A stretch of DNA of 64,000 nt, from NCBI RefSeq assembly GCF_021531915.1, contig NZ_JAFBIV010000008.1:1-64000 (forward strand). Reading direction: 5' to 3'. Of this stretch, positions 51,033-61,577 are shown piece after piece. The DNA comes from Oscillibacter valericigenes. Its GTDB lineage: Bacteria > Bacillota > Clostridia > Oscillospirales > Oscillospiraceae. The notes under the pieces were generated by a model, which was given only the letters and a program-made list of their open reading frames with translations, made no database searches and was not told the DNA's origin. Each line of letters starts with the position of its first letter. Position 1 is the stretch's first letter. Both the position numbers and the translations under genes were made by a program.

Positions 51033-51977
51033 ATGGCACAACACGCAATTTTGCGATTTGAGAAGCACAAGGGCCACCCGGCGGGGCCGCTGGAAGCCCA
51101 CCATGAACGGAAAAAGGAGCAGTACGCCAGCAACCCGGACATTGACACCAGCCGGAGCAAGTACAATTTCCACATCGTCAAGCCGGATGGCCGCTACTAC
51201 CATTTCATTCAGAGCCGCATCGAGCAGGCCAGATGCCGCACCCGCAAGGACAGCACTCGGTTTGTGGACACGCTGATTACCGCCAGCCCGGAGTTTTTCA
51301 AGGGCAAGTCCCCAAAGGAGATAGCGGCCTACTTCCAGAGGGCGGCGGACTTCCTCATTGACCGGGTGGGCCGGGAGAACATCGTTTCGGCTATGGTACA
51401 CATGGATGAAAAAACGCCCCATCTGCACTTGGTCTTTGTGCCGCTGACAAAGGACAACCGCCTGTGCGCCAAAGAAATTATCGGCAACCGGGCAAACCTG
51501 ACGAAGTGGCAGGACGATTTTCACGCCTATATGGTGGAGAAATATCCTGACTTGGAGCGTGGGGAGAGCGCCAGCAGGACAGGCCGGAAGCATATCCCCA
51601 CCCGGCTTTTCAAACAGGCGGTTTCCCTCTCCCGGCAGGCAAGAGCCATTGAAGCCACACTGGACGGCATTAACCCGCTGAACGCCGGAAAGAAAAAAGA
51701 GGAAGCCCTCTCCATGCTGAAAAAGTGGTTCCCGCAGATGGAGAATTTCTCCGGGCAGTTGAAAAAGTACAAGGTCACAATCAATGACCTGCTGGCGGAG
51801 AATGAGAAGTTGGAAGCAAGGGCAAAGGCCAGCGAAAAAGGAAAGATGAAAGATACGATGGAACGGGCAAAGCTGAAAAGCGAACTGGACAATTTACAGC
51901 GGCTGGTTGACCGTATCCCGCCGGATATACTGGCGGAACTGAAACGTCAGCAGCGGCACACGGTAAAGGAAAGGTGA
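51033..51977 (+). CDS. MobV-family relaxase (Pre/Mob)
   Basis: A 314-residue plasmid mobilization/recombination protein. Relaxase motif III appears as HMDEKTPHLHLVFVPL (HxDE...PHxH). RSKYNFHIVKPDGRYYHF is the motif I region, and the C-terminal third is a coiled coil (LLAENEKLEARAKASEKGKMKDT). It nicks oriT (predicted at 46229/46230) and leads the strand into a recipient through a helper conjugation system. The ATG follows AAAGGAG. Confidence 0.93.
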   Translation: MAQHAILRFEKHKGHPAGPLEAHHERKKEQYASNPDIDTSRSKYNFHIVKPDGRYYHFIQSRIEQARCRTRKDSTRFVDTLITASPEFFKGKSPKEIAAYFQRAADFLIDRVGRENIVSAMVHMDEKTPHLHLVFVPLTKDNRLCAKEIIGNRANLTKWQDDFHAYMVEKYPDLERGESASRTGRKHIPTRLFKQAVSLSRQARAIEATLDGINPLNAGKKKEEALSMLKKWFPQMENFSGQLKKYKVTINDLLAENEKLEARAKASEKGKMKDTMERAKLKSELDNLQRLVDRIPPDILAELKRQQRHTVKER

Positions 51978-52049
51978 TAGATATAAGCAGAAATTTTCGC
52001 CGCCTCTGTGCGGCATTGTACCTTGAAAACTGAATATGGAGGACACTGG

Positions 52050-52244
52050 ATGGCAAAAAGTGAAAGCGATATTTTTACACCCCGAACAGGGCAGGTTATA
52101 CAAGCAGAGAACGGCACGCAGTATTTTGTATGTGGGAACAACCGTATAAAAATCTCCGAACACTTCGCCGCAGGCGGGAAGCCCCTCGGTGATCTGATTG
52201 TAGATGTGGTGCGGCATACCGCAGAAAAAGCCGCTTCAACCTGA
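52050..52244 (+). CDS. TnpW-like transposon-encoded small protein
   Basis: A 64-residue protein (MAKSESDIFTPRTGQVIQA, then NRIKISEHFAAGGKPLGDLIVDVVRHTAEKA). The layout (short strand segment, HF, then an amphipathic helix) resembles TnpW proteins that precede large serine recombinases. The role is unknown, perhaps recombination directionality. The ATG follows GGAGGACACTGG. Confidence 0.65.
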   Translation: MAKSESDIFTPRTGQVIQAENGTQYFVCGNNRIKISEHFAAGGKPLGDLIVDVVRHTAEKAAST

Positions 52245-52254
52245 TAGCCCATCA

Positions 52255-52315
52255 TTGATAACACGCCCACGCTTATGATATAATTGCCATAGAGCAAAAG
52301 TATTGTAAGCGTGGG
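52255..52315 (+). promoter_or_regulatory. Promoter and operator of the serine recombinase gene
   Basis: TTGATA (52255-52260), 18 bp, TATAAT (52279-52284), enclosed by CCCACGCTTA (52266-52275) and TAAGCGTGGG (52306-52315), a perfect 10-bp inverted repeat. The arms flank -10 and start, a good operator layout. Confidence 0.7.
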
Positions 52316-52343
52316 TTGTTTCTTTAGAAGGAGGATTTTTACG

Positions 52344-53966
52344 GTGAAACAACCTTACAATACTACGATTTACAACACGGCGCTTTATATGAGATTGAGC
52401 CGGGACGATGAACTGCAAGGAGAAAGCGGGAGTATTCAGACACAACGCATGATGCTCCGGCAATATGCCGCCGAGCATGGCCTGAATGTCATAGATGAAT
52501 ATATCGACGATGGATGGTCTGGAACGAACTTTGACAGGCCGGATTTTCAGAGAATGATTGATGACATTGAGGACGGGAAAATCAACTGCGTTGTTACGAA
52601 GGATTTATCCCGCTTAGGCAGAAACTACATTCTGACCGGCCAGTACACGGAAATCTACTTTCCCAGCAAAGGCGTCCGCTATATCGCTGTCAATGACAAT
52701 GTGGACACCATCAACGGAGAGAATGAGCTTGCCCCATTCCTCAACATTCTGAATGAAATGCACGCCCGCCAGACCAGCAAAAAGGTAAAGGCGGCCATGC
52801 GGACACGGTTCGCAAATGGCGCACACTATGGAGCCTATGCTCCGCTTGGCTATGTCAAAGACCCAGATAAGAAAGGCCATCTTCTGATTGACCCGGAAAC
52901 AAGGTGGATTATCGAAAAGATTTTTGACCTTGCCGTTCATGGCCGGGGAGCCGCCAGCATTACACGGATTTTGGTCGAAGAAAAAGTACCTACTCCCGGC
53001 TGGCTGAATTTCCAGAGATACGGCACTTTCGCAAATATCTATGCCGGAGCGCCGGAGGAAAAAGCCTATGCGTGGACGATAGCGCAGGTGAAAAGTATTC
53101 TGAAAGAGGAAACCTATATCGGACACAGCGTCCACAATAAGCAGACCAACATTTCATTCAAAAACAAGAAGAAAGTACGCAAGCCAAAAGAGGAATGGTA
53201 TCGTGTGGAGAACACCCACGAAGCGATTATTTCCGAAGATGTGTTCCGTCAAGTACAGGAGCAGATTTGCAACAGGCGCAGACGGCAGAAGAACGGCACA
53301 ACACAGATATTTTCCGGGCTGGTAAAATGTGCGGACTGCGGCTGGTCGCTGGCCTATGGTATGAACAGCCAGAACAAAAATCCCTATGCCCACTACCATT
53401 GTAGCAAGTACGGGCAAGGATTGCACCAGTGTTCCATGCACTATATCCGCTATGATGTGCTTTACGCCTATGTCCTTTCCCGTCTGCAATACTGGTCTGT
53501 GCTGGCACAGCAGGATGGGGACAAACTTCTGAAACGGCTACTTAACGCCAGCGACAAGGAACGCAATACTGCAAGGAAGCGGCAGACAGCCGAACTGAAA
53601 AAGGCGGAAAAGCGCAAAGCAGAAGTAGACACCCTGTTTGCAAAAATGTATGAGGACTGGTCTGCCGGACGCATTACAGAATACAATTTCAATATGCTGT
53701 CCGAAAAGTATCAGGGCGAACAGCGAGAATTGGACGTAAAAATTGAACGGCTTCACGAAGCGATGGAGACCGCCGCCCAGACAGCGGTTGACGCTGAAAA
53801 GTGGATAGGTCTGATGAAACAGTATGTCAATCCCACAGAATTGACGGCTGAACTTCTGAATACGCTGATTGAAAAAATCCTTGTCCATGAAGCGGTCAAA
53901 AGTGAGGACGGAAGCCGGGAACAGGAAGTGGAAATCTTCTACCGCTTTATCGGCAAAATCGAATGA
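52344..53966 (+). CDS. Large serine recombinase of the IME
   Basis: A 540-residue integrase/excisionase. N-terminal resolvase domain with the nucleophile Ser in YMRLSRDDE (residue 19), DDGWSGTNFDRPDFQRM and VTKDLSRLGRNYI. Then the recombinase domain (GYVKDPDKKGHLLIDPETRWIIEKIFDLA), a zinc ribbon (CADCGWSLAYGM...HYHCSKYGQGLHQCSMHYI) and a coiled coil. The GTG at 52344 follows AAGGAGG. It lies 45 bp from the right end and is expected to act on the GG-core sites described here. Confidence 0.95.
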   Translation: MKQPYNTTIYNTALYMRLSRDDELQGESGSIQTQRMMLRQYAAEHGLNVIDEYIDDGWSGTNFDRPDFQRMIDDIEDGKINCVVTKDLSRLGRNYILTGQYTEIYFPSKGVRYIAVNDNVDTINGENELAPFLNILNEMHARQTSKKVKAAMRTRFANGAHYGAYAPLGYVKDPDKKGHLLIDPETRWIIEKIFDLAVHGRGAASITRILVEEKVPTPGWLNFQRYGTFANIYAGAPEEKAYAWTIAQVKSILKEETYIGHSVHNKQTNISFKNKKKVRKPKEEWYRVENTHEAIISEDVFRQVQEQICNRRRRQKNGTTQIFSGLVKCADCGWSLAYGMNSQNKNPYAHYHCSKYGQGLHQCSMHYIRYDVLYAYVLSRLQYWSVLAQQDGDKLLKRLLNASDKERNTARKRQTAELKKAEKRKAEVDTLFAKMYEDWSAGRITEYNFNMLSEKYQGEQRELDVKIERLHEAMETAAQTAVDAEKWIGLMKQYVNPTELTAELLNTLIEKILVHEAVKSEDGSREQEVEIFYRFIGKIE

Positions 53967-53987
53967 CACATCTTGAGATACCCAACA

Positions 53988-54011
53988 ATATCTTTAACTA
54001 AGGGAAACGGG
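53988..54011. other. attR of the IME
   Basis: The right end, TATCTTTAACT..GGGAAACG (22 nt, 53988-54009), plus GG core (54010-54011). Joined to the left end the circle would have attP GGGAAACG-GG-AGTTTCCC flanked by symmetric arms. Confidence 0.85.
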
Positions 54012-54939
54012 GTTGAGCTACCCTGACGTGACCCTGCTGGAGCCCCTGGCGGCTGCCCTGGGACTGACGGTGGAGGAGCTGATGACCTGCCGCAGGCAGG
54101 AGACGGAGAGCGGGGAGGAGAGTCCGGTGAAGGCGTTGCTGAACATTTCCAGTGATAGCGTGAAAACGGAGAAACGCCGAGGCTGGTCCCGGCTGGCCGG
54201 CGTACTGGCACTGCTAGCGATAACAGGGTTGATGGTCCTGTACGCGGTATCCGTTCGGTCTGTCCGGGAGGATGATAGCCATGTGGTCCAGCTGAAGGAG
54301 ACCGTGGATGGAGTCAACTATCTTTACATCATGGAGCCCTGGAACGATGACCATCTGCTGCGGCTGAGGTGCGGAGAGAATGTGGATTTTGACGCCGTCC
54401 AGCTGGCCGATGAATGGGGGGATGAGTACACCTACCGGATGTCCTTCCGCTGGAACCGCTGGACCCGGCAGGGCGTGGTGACGGCCTGTGAGCGGAGCGG
54501 GATCTCGTTGGGCGGCATGATGGACGTGAGTTTTGAGGTGGAGTGCGAACCACTGTTCGGGTATCCCGAGGTATTTTACACCACGGAGAACTACTACCAG
54601 GACCCATACAGCGAGTCCCGGGGCAGGGCCTTTCTCTGCGATGCCCGGTTCTGGATCACAGATGTCCCCCTGGATAAGAGGCTGCTGAACGAGGTACAGG
54701 ATGGCGGTTCGCCTTATCCAGAGGAGGTCAAGGAGACCGTCCTGCTGGTGGAGGACTGCATGAATGCCGTCATCTGTGACTGGGACGGCGATGGGGAAAA
54801 TGAGGTGGTGGCCCGTACCCGCTGGGTGGAGAAGCCCTATACCATCTATGACATGGTAGACGGAGAGATCACGGAGACCTGGCGTGACACCGTGCCGGAG
54901 ACGGTCTGTGAGAAGCTGGTCTGCATTTGGGAGCAGTAA
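54012..54939 (+). pseudogene. XRE-family regulator gene, 3' part (membrane-anchored)
   Basis: The continuation of the interrupted gene: rest of the helix-turn-helix (LSYPDVTLLEPLAAALGLTVEELMTCRR), a membrane helix (about 200 bases in, LAGVLALLAITGLMVLYAVSV) and an outer domain of about 230 residues with VICDWDGDGENEVVART, a calcium-type loop like that of the two lipoprotein paralogs. The native protein would be a DNA-binding receptor of about 349 residues (no stop before 54939). Without its start it is probably silent. Excision would restore it. Confidence 0.87.
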
Positions 54940-54943
54940 AGCG

Positions 54944-55114
54944 ATGAAGGAAGCGGAACATACTGACCTCCTGTGGTGCCTTTGGGTTGACACCCGGCGC
55001 CGTGTGGTCTCCTTCCATGAGACGGAGGACTGTGAGCTGCTGGAATTCCGAAGCCAGGAGCTGTTTCTCCGCTGCATTGACCAGTACACGGAGCAGCAGT
55101 ACCGATATCAATAG
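54944..55114 (+). CDS. Small protein of unknown function
   Basis: A 56-residue acidic protein (MKEAEHTDLLWCLWVDTRRR, then VVSFHETEDCELLEFRS). It lies 4 bp after the XRE gene and would be coexpressed with it. The SD GGGAGCAG is moderate. No family recognised. Confidence 0.6.
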   Translation: MKEAEHTDLLWCLWVDTRRRVVSFHETEDCELLEFRSQELFLRCIDQYTEQQYRYQ

Positions 55115-55116
55115 GC

Positions 55117-55156
55117 ATAAAATGAGCCCCGGCCGCGTATTCCGCAGCCGGGGTCA
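55117..55156 (-). terminator. Terminator of rnpB
   Basis: On the minus strand CCCCGGC/GCCGGGG with 13-nt loop, then CTCATTTTATG. Confidence 0.75.
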
Positions 55157-55160
55157 TATC

Positions 55161-55517
55161 TTGCGAGCAAAACTGTAAGCCGGGTTCTGTATTAGACAGT
55201 CATCTATCTAGACGTACCGTTGCCGGCACGTTCAAGCCACCCCGGGAGCGGCCGGGCCAGCCTGTATGCTCCCATACCGGTGTTGCTCCGGATAGAGTTT
55301 ACAGCGATGGACAGTCTCCAGCCATCGGGTGCGCTCTTACCGCACCTTTCCACCCTTGCTCGTGAGAGAAACTCTCACGGGCGGTATATCTCTGTTGCAC
55401 TTTTCCTGAAGTCGCCTTCGGCGGGCGTTACCCGTTATCCTTGCCCTGTGGAGCCCGGACTTTCCTCATGACCGGCCTTTCGGCCTGGCCACGCGACCGT
55501 CTGTTTTCCTCGCGTCC
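55161..55517 (-). ncRNA. rnpB: RNase P RNA, class A
   Basis: About 357 nt on the minus strand. The 5' arm (GGACGCGAGGAAAACAG) and 3' arm (CAGTTTTGCTCGC) pair as P1. Conserved cores are GAGGAAAGTCCGGGCTCC and, near the 3' end, AGAACCCGGCTTAC. CAGGGCAAGGATAACGGGTAACGCCCG with GGCGAC-type stems is present. It is the catalytic RNA that matures tRNA 5' ends. End positions are set by P1. Confidence 0.95.
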
Positions 55518-55576
55518 TTATTTTACAGGAACCATGTCCCGTTGTCAACGGGAGGTTTTGGCAGAGACGCCGGCCC

Positions 55577-55605
55577 TTGTCACAGGCGGCGGGATATGGT
55601 ATGAT
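55577..55605 (+). promoter_or_regulatory. Promoter of the CAT-like gene
   Basis: TTGTCA, 17-bp spacer, TATGAT (55600-55605). The ATG inside this -10 cannot be in the transcript. Confidence 0.7.
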
Positions 55606-56311
55606 AGCGAAAGAAAATCGTTTCCGCCCCGGCGGGAAACAGGAGGGCACTACGGCATTTCATCTCATCGACATGGAGACATGGGAACGCCGGGACCATT
55701 ACCGCTACTACCAGACCCTGGTCCGCACCGGCTACACCCTGACCACGGAGGTTGACATCACCCGCCTGCTTGAGGAGGTCCACGGTCGGGAGCTGCGGTT
55801 CTATCCGGTGATGCTCTACGTGATCTCCACCGCCGTGAACCGTCAGCGGGAGCTGCGCATGGCCCGGGACAGGGAGGGCCATCTGGGGTACTGGGATGTC
55901 TGCCATCCCTCCTACACCATTTTCCATGAAGATGACCACACCTTTTCGGATATCTGGACGGCGTATTCTGAGGACTTTGTCAGGTTTTACCGGGACTGCA
56001 CGGCGGATATGGAGACCTGGAAGGATGTGAAGGGCGTCAAGACCAAGCCGGACAAGCCCGACAGCTTCACGCCCATCTCCTGTCTGCCCTGGCTGTCCCA
56101 GACCGGCATGGGCTACGACACCCCCATGACCTCGCCCATGCTGTTCCCGGTGGTGCTGTTCGGCAAGTATTTCCGGCGGGACGGCCGGACGCTGCTGCCT
56201 GTCTCAGGCTACTTCCAGCACTGCGTCTGCGACGGCTACCACGCCTCGCTGCTTTTCAATACCGTGCAGGACCTTGCGTCGCAGCCGGAGGCGTGGATGG
56301 GAAATTTTTGA
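55601..56311 (+). CDS. Chloramphenicol acetyltransferase-like protein (CatA fold)
   Basis: Up to 236 residues of the CAT family. It has GYTLTTEVDITRLLEE, FYPVMLYVISTAVN, LGYWDVCHPSYTIFHEDDHTFSDIW and the catalytic YFQHCVCDGYHASLLFN (active His and Asp retained, the first His of the usual HH replaced by Gln). Such chromosomal homologs often acetylate other substrates or none known, so resistance is not certain. The first ATG lies in the promoter. SD AGGAGGGC points to an ACG at 55652 that would give the family-typical start MAFHLIDMETWERR (see findings). The next ATG is at 55673. Confidence 0.82.
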   Translation: MIAKENRFRPGGKQEGTTAFHLIDMETWERRDHYRYYQTLVRTGYTLTTEVDITRLLEEVHGRELRFYPVMLYVISTAVNRQRELRMARDREGHLGYWDVCHPSYTIFHEDDHTFSDIWTAYSEDFVRFYRDCTADMETWKDVKGVKTKPDKPDSFTPISCLPWLSQTGMGYDTPMTSPMLFPVVLFGKYFRRDGRTLLPVSGYFQHCVCDGYHASLLFNTVQDLASQPEAWMGNF

Positions 56312-56317
56312 GCGGCG

Positions 56318-56346
56318 TTGTAATTTCCGGTCCACCGCGGTATAAT
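56318..56346 (+). promoter_or_regulatory. Promoter of murD
   Basis: TTGTAA, 17-bp spacer, TATAAT, with CTCCGC-TTTAC-GGCGGAG stem in the leader. Confidence 0.75.
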
Positions 56347-56400
56347 TTCCATGTATGAGAACCTCCGCTTTACGGCGGAGTATCTAAGGAGCGAAGATCC

Positions 56401-57777
56401 ATGAATTTTGAAGCATATCTGGCGTCGCTGCAGGACAAGACCGTGGCAGTCATCGGCATCGGCGTTTCCAACCAGCCCCTGCTGCGGCTGCTGCTGAGCC
56501 GGGGCATTTCCGTGACAGCCTGCGACAAAAAGAGCCGGGAGGCCCTGGGCGTGGTGGCCGAGCAGCTGGAGGCCCTGGGCTGCCGCCTGCGGCTGGGGGA
56601 GGAGTACCTGAAGGACCTGACAGAGGACGTGATCTTCCGCACCCCCGGCATGCGGCCGGACCTGCCAGAGTTGAACGAAGCCGTGGCGCGGGGCAGCGTT
56701 CTCACCAGCGAGATGGAGGTCTTTCTGGAGGTCTGCCCCTGTCCCATCGTGGCTGTCACCGGCAGCGACGGTAAAACGACCACCACCACCATTATTTCCG
56801 AGCTATTGAAGCGGGCCGGGAAGACCGTCCACGTGGGCGGCAACATCGGCCACCCGCTGCTGGCGGAGACCGGGTCCATGCAGCCTGACGACATCGCCGT
56901 GCTGGAGCTGTCCAGTTTCCAGCTGATGACCATGACCCGCAGCCCCCACATTGCCGTCATCACCAATCTGGCCCCCAATCACCTGGACGTCCACAAGGAC
57001 TTTCAGGAGTATATTGATGCAAAGGAAAATATCTTTACACATCAAGGGCCTGAGGATATTGCGGTTTTCAACGCTGACAACATCTATACGGCGGAGGAGG
57101 CGGGCCGGGCCATTGGCCGGGCGCGGCTGTTCTCCCGCAAGACGGAGCCGGAGGACGGTGTGTTTCTGCGTGGTGACGCCATCGTGGCCCGCCATGACGG
57201 TCGGGAGCGGCAGGTCATGACCACCGCCGACATCAAGCTCCCCGGTGTCCACAACATCGAAAACTACCTGGCGGCCATCGCCGCCGTGGACGGAATGGTC
57301 AGCGACGAGATCATCCGGGACTTCGCCCGGGAGTTCGGCGGTGTGGAGCACCGCATCGAGCTGATCCGCACCCGGAAGGGCGTCCGGTGGTACAACGACT
57401 CCATCGCCTCCAGCCCCAGCCGCACCATCGCGGGACTGAATTCCTTCAAAGAGAAGGTCATCCTCATCGCAGGCGGCAAGGACAAGGGCATCTCCTACGA
57501 TGACCTGGGTCCCGTTGTCAATGACCATGTAAAGCTGCTGCTGCTCTGCGGCGCCACAGCGGGGGTCATCCGCAAATCCGTGGAACAGGCGGACAACTAC
57601 AACGGCCTGGAGATCATGGATGTGCAGGACTACCAGGAGGCGGTCGCCATTGCCGACAGCCGGGCCGTGGAGGGCGACGTGGTGATCCTGTCTCCCGCCA
57701 GCACCTCCTTCGACCGTTTCGCTAACTTCATGGAGCGGGGCCGGGTGTTCAAGGACATCGTGAACCAGCTGCCGTAA
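56401..57777 (+). CDS. murD: UDP-N-acetylmuramoyl-alanine--D-glutamate ligase
   Basis: A 458-residue Mur ligase adding D-Glu to UDP-MurNAc-L-Ala in peptidoglycan synthesis. UDP-binding domain (residues 1-100), ATP-binding domain with VTGSDGKTTTTT (about 119-130), NLAPNHLDVHKDFQEYIDAKENIF, and C-terminal domain with EFGGVEHRIELIRTRKGVRWYNDSIASSPSRTIAGL. The typical P-loop Asn is Asp here. Stands apart from other mur genes. SD AAGGAGCG. Confidence 0.96.
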   Translation: MNFEAYLASLQDKTVAVIGIGVSNQPLLRLLLSRGISVTACDKKSREALGVVAEQLEALGCRLRLGEEYLKDLTEDVIFRTPGMRPDLPELNEAVARGSVLTSEMEVFLEVCPCPIVAVTGSDGKTTTTTIISELLKRAGKTVHVGGNIGHPLLAETGSMQPDDIAVLELSSFQLMTMTRSPHIAVITNLAPNHLDVHKDFQEYIDAKENIFTHQGPEDIAVFNADNIYTAEEAGRAIGRARLFSRKTEPEDGVFLRGDAIVARHDGRERQVMTTADIKLPGVHNIENYLAAIAAVDGMVSDEIIRDFAREFGGVEHRIELIRTRKGVRWYNDSIASSPSRTIAGLNSFKEKVILIAGGKDKGISYDDLGPVVNDHVKLLLLCGATAGVIRKSVEQADNYNGLEIMDVQDYQEAVAIADSRAVEGDVVILSPASTSFDRFANFMERGRVFKDIVNQLP

Positions 57778-57788
57778 CGGGCGGCTTC

Positions 57789-57818
57789 GACTAGGCCAAC
57801 CTCCTCTCCGCATAGGAT
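57789..57818 (+). promoter_or_regulatory. Candidate sigma-E promoter of yunB
   Basis: CATAGGAT (57811-57818) is identical to the -10 of the spoIIIA and spoIIM promoters, also followed by SD in about 10 nt. The -35 at 14 bp (GACTAGGC) is weak. yunB is a sigma-E gene in B. subtilis. Confidence 0.6.
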
Positions 57819-57838
57819 AGCGGGAGGAGGTGAGGCCT

Positions 57839-60543
<2,705 letters not shown>

Positions 60544-60585
60544 AAAGGGGGAGTTTCCCCCTTTTCCTGTTATAAAGGAGACATT

Positions 60586-61296
60586 ATGAAAGAAGAACGG
60601 TTTTCCATCGGCCATCTCCCCGCCGTGCTCTACGGTGAACCATCGGACAGGGTATGGCTGTTTATCCACGGCAAGCAGGGGTACAAGGAAGAGGGATTGG
60701 ATTTCGCGGAACTGGTTTGTCCCAAAGGCTGGCAAGTGTTATCCATTGACATGCCGGAACACGGCCGGCGGCAGGGAGGACCGGAGAAGCTGGTGCCCTG
60801 GCAGGTGGTCCCGGAGCTGGAAGCGGTGATGGCCTGCGCCCGGAGCCGCTGGGGACAGATTGCCTTGCGGGCCAACAGCATCGGCGCCTGGTTCGCCATG
60901 CAGGCCTTTGCCAAAACGCCGCCGGTCCGCAGCCTGTTTGTTTCGCCCATCCTGGACATGGCGGAGCTGATCCGCACCATGATGGGCTGGGCCGGAGTGA
61001 CGGAGGCGGAGCTGGAGGCCAGGGGAGAGATCGCAACATCTTTCGGAGAGATCCTGTCCTGGCGGTACCGGCAGTACGCCATGGACCACCCCATCACCCG
61101 GTGGGACAGCCCTACCGCCGTGCTGTACGGCGGATTGGACAACCTGACGCCCTGCTCCACAGCTGAGGCCTTTGCCGTCCGGTTTCACGCCGATCTGACC
61201 GTCATGGAAGATGGCGAGCACTGGTTCCACACCCCGGAGCAGCTGGACGTGCTGCGCCGGTGGACCCTGACCAATCTGGAGGAGGACAACCCATGA
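60586..61296 (+). CDS. Alpha/beta hydrolase
   Basis: A 236-residue serine hydrolase-like protein. Oxyanion region WLFIHGKQGYKEEG, nucleophile elbow RANSIGAWFAM (Ser in A-N-S-I-G), acid loop YGGLDNLTPC (Asp), and catalytic His in EDGEHWFHTPEQL. Substrate unknown. The SD is AAAGGAGACATT. Its stop overlaps a peptide-deformylase fragment (ATGA). Confidence 0.87.
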   Translation: MKEERFSIGHLPAVLYGEPSDRVWLFIHGKQGYKEEGLDFAELVCPKGWQVLSIDMPEHGRRQGGPEKLVPWQVVPELEAVMACARSRWGQIALRANSIGAWFAMQAFAKTPPVRSLFVSPILDMAELIRTMMGWAGVTEAELEARGEIATSFGEILSWRYRQYAMDHPITRWDSPTAVLYGGLDNLTPCSTAEAFAVRFHADLTVMEDGEHWFHTPEQLDVLRRWTLTNLEEDNP

Positions 61297-61382
61297 TCCG
61301 TCCCATTCTGAAGACCTTTACCGGCTGGACGGCCCAGATCATCCAGCACGAGATCGACCACTGCAACGGTATTTTGATCTGA
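61293..61382 (+). pseudogene. C-terminal fragment of a peptide deformylase
   Basis: 29 codons, MIRPILKTFTGWTAQIIQHE then IDHCNGILI. This contains the deformylase metal motif HEIDH and the ending GILI of clostridial Def proteins, but the rest of the enzyme (about 100 residues) is gone. The start codon overlaps the hydrolase stop. It could be a remnant fused to the operon by deletion, or be translated as a micro-protein. It lies directly before a terminator. Confidence 0.8.
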
Positions 61383-61430
61383 AAAAGTCCGGAAAGACCG
61401 CTGAAATGACGGTACTTTCCGGACTTTTTT
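61382..61430 (+). terminator. Terminator after hydrolase/deformylase fragment
   Basis: AAAAAGTCCGGAAAG pairs with CTTTCCGGACTTTTT, 18-nt loop with an inner ACCG/CGGT stem, ending in T6. Confidence 0.92.
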
Positions 61431-61513
61431 CGGCAGATGGCATAAAACAGAGAAACGACGCTCCCGGATTCACAGAAAAACGGCAAAAAATTACAAAAGC
61501 AGACAAATTCTGC

Positions 61514-61542
61514 TTGCATATTCAAAAAATGTAATATATACT
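61514..61542 (+). promoter_or_regulatory. Promoter of the EAL-domain gene
   Basis: TTGCAT, 17-bp spacer, TATACT, 36 bp before the start codon. Confidence 0.75.
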
Positions 61543-61577
61543 AAAGGTAGTACTTCACAGGCTCGAGGTGAAACAGG

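Larger units (their letters stand above)
46036..54011. mobile_element. Integrative mobilizable element (MobV relaxase, large serine recombinase), about 7.98 kb
   Basis: Left and right ends carry GTTTCCC..AGTTAAAGATA as inverted repeats. Excision at a GG core (46034-46035 and 54010-54011) rebuilds the XRE codons CGG-GGG-TTG. From left to right it holds a non-coding block with oriT and a 147-bp tandem repeat, a Mef-like efflux gene with attenuator leader, an XRE regulator (minus), a small protein (minus), a Cys-rich VLP protein, a RepA_N protein, a MobV relaxase, a TnpW-like protein and a large serine recombinase at the right end. There is no type IV secretion set, so it is mobilizable rather than self-transferable. 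GC content is lower and codon use different from the host. Confidence 0.92.
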
